DNA from: an uncultured Burkholderiales bacterium
GTDB taxonomy: Bacteria > Pseudomonadota > Gammaproteobacteria > Burkholderiales > Burkholderiaceae_C
Direction: 5' to 3'
Length of the DNA stretch: 64,000 bases
Assembly (NCBI GenBank): GCA_945952065.1
Contig: CAMFGY010000001.1
Span: forward strand, 186,001 to 250,000
Below are positions 60,710 through 64,000 of this stretch, one piece after another; the first letter of the stretch is position 1; every line of letters begins with the position of its first letter. The position numbers and the translations under genes are program-made. Under the pieces are notes generated by a model. The model saw only the letters and a program-made list of their open reading frames with translations, did no database searches and was not told where the DNA came from.

Positions 60710-61183
60710 ATGAACGACGAATCTGCCAGCCTGGACAAGATCGATATGCGCATCTTGCGGGTGCTGCAAAGCGATGGGCGCATCTCCAATCTGAAGTTGG
60801 CGGAGGCGGTGCACCTCTCACCCACGGCCGTGCTTGAACGCGTCAAACGCCTGACCCGCGAGGGCTTCATCCTGGGCTATGAAGCCCGGCTGAACCCCGA
60901 GAAGTTGGGCGCCGCCATGCTGGTCTTCATCGAGATCTTGCTCGATCGCACGGTACAAGACGTGATGGACAACTTCAAGGCCGCTGTGCAGGCCCGGCCC
61001 GAAATCCTCGAATGCCATCTGGTCGCCGGTGGTTTTGACTACCTCTTGAAGACCCGCGTGTCCGATATGAGCGCCTACCGCGAGTTCATCGGCAGCGTGA
61101 TCTGGACCCTGCCCGGCGTGCGCGAAACCCGCACCTATGCGGTGATGGAGGAAGTCAAAAACACCACGGCGCTGCCTTTCTAG
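60710..61183 (+). CDS. Lrp/AsnC-family transcriptional regulator (PutR-like)
   Basis: A 157-aa regulator with an N-terminal helix-turn-helix (about 10-65, LDKIDMRILRVLQSDGRISNLKLAEAVHLSPTAVLERVKRL) and a C-terminal RAM effector domain (about 70-150, ILECHLVAGGFDYLLKTRVSDMSAYREF). Divergent from putA, like PutR proteins that activate proline use in Alphaproteobacteria and Burkholderiales. Proline as effector is inference. Confidence 0.93.
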   Translation: MNDESASLDKIDMRILRVLQSDGRISNLKLAEAVHLSPTAVLERVKRLTREGFILGYEARLNPEKLGAAMLVFIEILLDRTVQDVMDNFKAAVQARPEILECHLVAGGFDYLLKTRVSDMSAYREFIGSVIWTLPGVRETRTYAVMEEVKNTTALPF

Positions 61184-61228
61184 AGCTTTTGTTGCCCGCT
61201 CCCCACTTTGGTGGGAAGGGTCAGCCCA

Positions 61229-61245
61229 GGGGGGTGCTGCCCCCC
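61229..61245. terminator. G/C hairpin after the Lrp-type regulator gene
   Basis: GGGGGGTGCTGCCCCCC has 6-bp arms and a 5-nt loop, 46 nt after the stop. Followed by CCTTC, not a T-run, so termination is uncertain; a weaker hairpin (CCCAC/GTGGG) lies at about 61202-61215. Confidence 0.35.
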
Positions 61246-61324
61246 CCTTCGCCCCACCCCCGGTGTGATGGGAATCTAGACCCCCATGCACGAAATTCAG
61301 GGCAGGAGATCAAGGAGACTCACC

Positions 61325-61552
61325 ATGCAAACCGGGATTCAAGCCACCACGCCCTTTCCCCCTAGCCCCGCCCTCGGGCGCAGTCTGCCGCAAGCCCTTG
61401 TGGCGCCGGTCGATGCGCAGAAGCCTTTGCCCTGCGGCTGGTATGACTCGAGTTTCGAGCTCCACGCGGGCTTGCAAGTGATTGAAGAACAAGACCCATG
61501 CTTGCTGCAACTGTGGGCCTTGGCTTTCGATGTGGGGGTGCACAAGCACTGA
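61325..61552 (+). CDS. Small hypothetical protein (75 aa)
   Basis: A 75-aa protein from ATG 61325, with AAGGAG 7 nt upstream; the in-frame ATG at 61286 is not used. A Pro/Ala-rich N-terminal half is followed by WYDSSFELHAGLQVIEEQDPCLLQLWALAF, a compact amphipathic pattern. No signal peptide or membrane segment. The clear ribosome site argues for a real gene; no family known to me. Confidence 0.6.
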   Translation: MQTGIQATTPFPPSPALGRSLPQALVAPVDAQKPLPCGWYDSSFELHAGLQVIEEQDPCLLQLWALAFDVGVHKH

Positions 61553-61573
61553 GGCCGCGCCCGGGCGCAGAGC

Positions 61574-62311
61574 TCAAGAACGGTTGGGCACCGTGGCTGC
61601 TGGTGCCGATGCCGAAGGCGCGGGCCACTGCTTGTGCAGCGCATCCCGGGTGTACACCGCCGGTCGGCCGGAGAGCTTCATCGCCAATTGCATCACCACA
61701 TCATGGGTACGCGACTTGGGCGCGCCCAAGGGCAGGAGCAAAAGCGCCAAACCCAGGGCGGCGGGCCAGTAGAGTGGCAACGCCAGCAGCGGTCCCGGGC
61801 GCGTGAGCACCTCACGCAGGCTGAAAACCGTGACGGCGCAGCCCAGCACAAAGCCGGCAATCGATTCAGAGGGCGAATGGGCACCGACCTTCAGTCGCGA
61901 GTACGCCACCAGCGCTGCCAGCCCCAACGCCAAGCCCACCGCCGCTTGCTGCAGCCACCGTCTGCGGCCTTGAGTCGCCACCCAGGCCAGGCCCGGCAGC
62001 ATGGACGCCGAAGCCATGGCATGGCCGGAGATGCCGGTGAAGTCCCAGGCGGCCACACCAAGCCCCCATCCAAAGAACGCCAGCTTGCTGGCCGCCGTCA
62101 GAGCGATGGCCAGACTCAAACTCAGCAGCCAACGCCAAGCGGTATCAACTCGCGCCCCAGAGGACGGGGCCGCCCGCTGCTGCATCCACAGCCCGGCCAT
62201 CGCCAACAAAGCCATGGGCAGCAAAAGCTGCACCTCACCCAGCCGGGTCAAGAACTGCCAAGCGGGCATGGGCACGCTGAGGGATAGGGGGCCTGGACTC
62301 ATGGGCCCCAT
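61574..62311 (-). CDS. PAP2-like membrane phosphatase with altered motifs
   Basis: A 245-aa protein with six helices. The PAP2 fold signatures are partly present: the second motif reads G-I-S-G-H-A (P-S-G-H normally), and the third S-R-L-K-V-G-A-H-S-P-S-E, where H is present but the final Asp of S-R-x5-H-x3-D is Glu. The first K-x6-R-P motif is not seen. Phosphatase activity on lipid or polyprenyl phosphates is therefore uncertain. Start ATG 62311 (or 62302). Confidence 0.78.
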   Translation of the reverse strand: MGPMSPGPLSLSVPMPAWQFLTRLGEVQLLLPMALLAMAGLWMQQRAAPSSGARVDTAWRWLLSLSLAIALTAASKLAFFGWGLGVAAWDFTGISGHAMASASMLPGLAWVATQGRRRWLQQAAVGLALGLAALVAYSRLKVGAHSPSESIAGFVLGCAVTVFSLREVLTRPGPLLALPLYWPAALGLALLLLPLGAPKSRTHDVVMQLAMKLSGRPAVYTRDALHKQWPAPSASAPAATVPNRS

Positions 62312-62360
62312 GCTAGCCGCTTGTCATGACGAATCCATGCAGCGGCGCCGGGCCCCAGCT

Positions 62361-63110
62361 TCAAGGCGTCTTGACCGACACCGAGCCTTCTTCAGTCATA
62401 TAGCTGACGCTCATGAACGCGCCCAAGCTGCCATCGGTCAAGACTTGATGGCATTGCGAGCCTTCCCGCGTGAAGCCACTCGCCACCACTTTGGACTTGC
62501 GGTTCAAGCACAGCAAGACCCGCCCGGCTTCTTCTTTCAGCTGCCAGGTGTCGACATAGTTGGCTTCCACCGCGGCGCCGAAAGCACAGCTCACGTATTC
62601 CACGCCGCTGCCATTGGAGCCGCTGTCGCCCACTTTGGCGCTGCGCGGAAAGCTGCCTTTGGTCTGCGCCATTTCGCAGGCGTTATCGCTGCGCGCGCTG
62701 TTGGCTTCGGTCTGAAACACCGCCGGATCAAAAAACAACTCCGAGCTTGATGTCTGGCTGAGCCCATTGGCAGTCAGCTTCATTTCTTGCAAGGTGTAGG
62801 CGTAGGACTTGCCGTTGACCGGGAAGATTGCGGTCCCCGTTTTGGGCGTCAAACTCAGAGTCATGGTCACAGGGACGCTGCCGGAGCTGCCACTCAAGGT
62901 CCAGCTCTGCGCCTTGGTGTAGTACTGGCTCATGGTGGCCTGCAGGTCATAGCTGCTGGGCTTGACCGGCTCAGGCTCGGGCGAGCTGCTGCCGCCACCG
63001 CCGCAGGCTTGCAAAAGACCCAGGCTCAGGGCCAAAGCTGCGCTGCTCAGCGCGTGAGGACGACGCAGCCCATGGGGTGCGCTGGCATTAGACGTTCGCT
63101 TGATGCGCAT
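62361..63110 (-). CDS. Exported lipoprotein of unknown function
   Basis: A 249-aa protein with a lipoprotein signal (basic n-region, ALALSLGLLQAC, then GGGGSSS linker). The mature part has several Cys (NACEMAQ, YVSCAFG, LLCLNRK, SQCHQVL), enough for two disulfides, and beta-rich pattern (SVPVTMTLSLTPKTGTAIFPV, EYVSCAFGAAVEANYVDTW). No family known to me. It shares direction with the PAP2-like gene, 49 nt upstream of it. Confidence 0.75.
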   Translation of the reverse strand: MRIKRTSNASAPHGLRRPHALSSAALALSLGLLQACGGGGSSSPEPEPVKPSSYDLQATMSQYYTKAQSWTLSGSSGSVPVTMTLSLTPKTGTAIFPVNGKSYAYTLQEMKLTANGLSQTSSSELFFDPAVFQTEANSARSDNACEMAQTKGSFPRSAKVGDSGSNGSGVEYVSCAFGAAVEANYVDTWQLKEEAGRVLLCLNRKSKVVASGFTREGSQCHQVLTDGSLGAFMSVSYMTEEGSVSVKTP

Positions 63111-63206
63111 GGTGAAAGCTCAGTTGTCGAGCAGAGTGAAGGGCGGGCGCATTGCACCCCGCCGCTACCCGCAAGGTCCATCGCCCCAAATGGGGAGCAC
63201 GGAGCT

Positions 63207-64000
63207 TCAGTAAATCTCCGGCACGATCATTTCCGGCGGCACCGGTTGGCGCAGATAGTCTTCATGACGCTCCCGCGGCGGCAGGGTCACGGGCGCGTGC
63301 TCGATCTCGTGATAGGGCATTTGCGCCAGCAAATGCGCCATGCAGTTCAGGCGCGCTTTCTTCTTGTCCACGGCCTGCACCACCCACCACGGCGCTTCAG
63401 GGATGTGGGTGCGCTCCAGCATGGTTTCCTTGACCTTGGTGTAGTCCTCCCAACGGCGGCGCGATTCCAAGTCCATGGGGCTGAGCTTCCACTGCTTCAG
63501 CGGGTCGTGAATGCGCCCCAGAAAGCGGGTGTGCTGCTCTTCGTCGGTGATCGAGAACCAATACTTGATGACCTGGATGCCGGCGCGCACCAGCATTTTT
63601 TCGAACTCGGGCACGGAACGGAAGAACTCCTCGTACTCGTCGTCGCTGCAAAAACCCATCACCCGCTCCACACCGGCACGGTTGTACCAGCTGCGGTCAA
63701 ACAGCACGATCTCACCGCCAGCCGGCAGGTGCGAAATATAGCGTTGGAAGTACCACTGGGTGCGCTCGCGGTCATTCGGCGCCGGCAACGCGGCGACCCG
63801 GCAGACGCGCAGATTCAAACGCTGGGTGATGCGCTTGATGACGCCGCCTTTGCCGGCGGCATCGCGGCCTTCAAAAATGATGACGGCCTTGTGCTTGGTG
63901 TGCACCACCCAGTCCTGCAGCTTGACCAGCTCACCTTGCAGGCGAAACAGCTCTTTGAAATAGGCCCGGCGCTGCAGGCGCTGCTCGGCACTGAAAGAGC
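63207..64000 (-). CDS. ppk2: Polyphosphate kinase 2 (C-terminal part; 5' end beyond window)
   Basis: The frame stays open to the window edge (for example SAEQRLQRRAYFKELFRLQGELVKLQDWVVHTKHK upstream of the first internal GTG), so the gene is cut on the right; about 264 codons are visible. Walker A is F-E-G-R-D-A-A-G-K-G-G, Walker B-like FDRSWYNRAGVERVMGF, and lid residues R-R-x-x-D are seen (SRRRWEDYTKVKETMLERT). PPK2 enzymes transfer phosphate between polyphosphate and nucleotides. It ends E-M-I-V-P-E-I-Y. Confidence 0.94.
   Translation of the reverse strand, partial: SFSAEQRLQRRAYFKELFRLQGELVKLQDWVVHTKHKAVIIFEGRDAAGKGGVIKRITQRLNLRVCRVAALPAPNDRERTQWYFQRYISHLPAGGEIVLFDRSWYNRAGVERVMGFCSDDEYEEFFRSVPEFEKMLVRAGIQVIKYWFSITDEEQHTRFLGRIHDPLKQWKLSPMDLESRRRWEDYTKVKETMLERTHIPEAPWWVVQAVDKKKARLNCMAHLLAQMPYHEIEHAPVTLPPRERHEDYLRQPVPPEMIVPEIY

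Overview
The window is high-GC bacterial chromosome, densely packed with genes in divergent and co-directional clusters. The gene set and protein style suggest a betaproteobacterium of the order Burkholderiales, most likely the Roseateles/Paucibacter/Inhella-Rubrivivax side. Supporting signs are a PutA without the N-terminal ribbon-helix-helix domain paired with a divergent Lrp-type regulator, ubiA and ubiC, a PEP-CTERM exported protein, a PPK2-type polyphosphate kinase, a Liv-type ABC operon, and outer-membrane proteins ending in Phe. This placement is inference; no rRNA, tRNA, CRISPR array, prophage or insertion sequence was seen.

Layout. 1-8.2 kb: small metabolic and regulatory genes (LysR, NTF2-like, GFA, sterol-desaturase-like, AraC, a MarR/EamA divergent pair with two clear palindromic operators, SirB2), then four small envelope proteins including an Arg/Glu-repeat protein. 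8.2-10.6 kb: a Dcu-type dicarboxylate transporter followed 7 nt later by an N-formylglutamate amidohydrolase-family enzyme. 10.8-22.4 kb (minus strand): the most distinctive block, an outer-membrane porin, a small exported protein, a radical-SAM anaerobic sulfatase maturase, a Ser-type periplasmic sulfatase, and then, overlapping the sulfatase stop by 4 nt, a full MoxR-DUF58-DUF4381-BatA-BatB/TPR-BatD set. 22.6-28.9 kb: POT peptide transporter, M13 metallopeptidase, LytS/LytTR two-component pair, DinB-like protein. 29-34.7 kb: a very large hybrid histidine kinase, an unidentified conserved protein, a PAS-LuxR regulator. 34.8-39.6 kb: a five-gene Liv-type ABC importer whose second ATPase has Arg in place of the Walker A Lys. 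39.6-43.2 kb: receiver-only response regulator, a 600-bp gene-free stretch with nine CCACA repeats, a PEP-CTERM protein and a flavin-dependent halogenase homologue. 43.2-50.7 kb: ubiA, ubiC, proC, a patatin/Omp85-type phospholipase, a DUF4105 protein. 50.9-56.8 kb: nitroreductase, two diguanylate cyclases, AI-2E-type permease, cytochrome c lipoprotein. 57-64 kb: putA and its Lrp-type regulator, a 75-aa small protein, a PAP2-like membrane protein, a lipoprotein, and the C-terminal part of ppk2 running off the window.

How the genes may work together. The 10.8-22.4 kb block reads as one transcription unit for taking up and desulfating a sulfated substrate: porin for entry, sulfatase for hydrolysis, maturase for making the formylglycine in the cytoplasm, and a MoxR/VWA chaperone-like machine translationally coupled to the sulfatase. 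That coupling is the strongest candidate here for an under-described system. A second candidate is the PEP-CTERM protein next to a halogenase homologue with an altered WxWxIP motif. Environmental sensing is heavily represented (hybrid kinase, LytTR pair, two c-di-GMP synthases, PAS-LuxR, orphan receiver), as is amino-acid and peptide use (POT, M13, Liv, Dcu, PutA, ProC). Start codons were chosen by hand from Shine-Dalgarno-like sequences and overlaps, so several differ from the longest possible reading frame.
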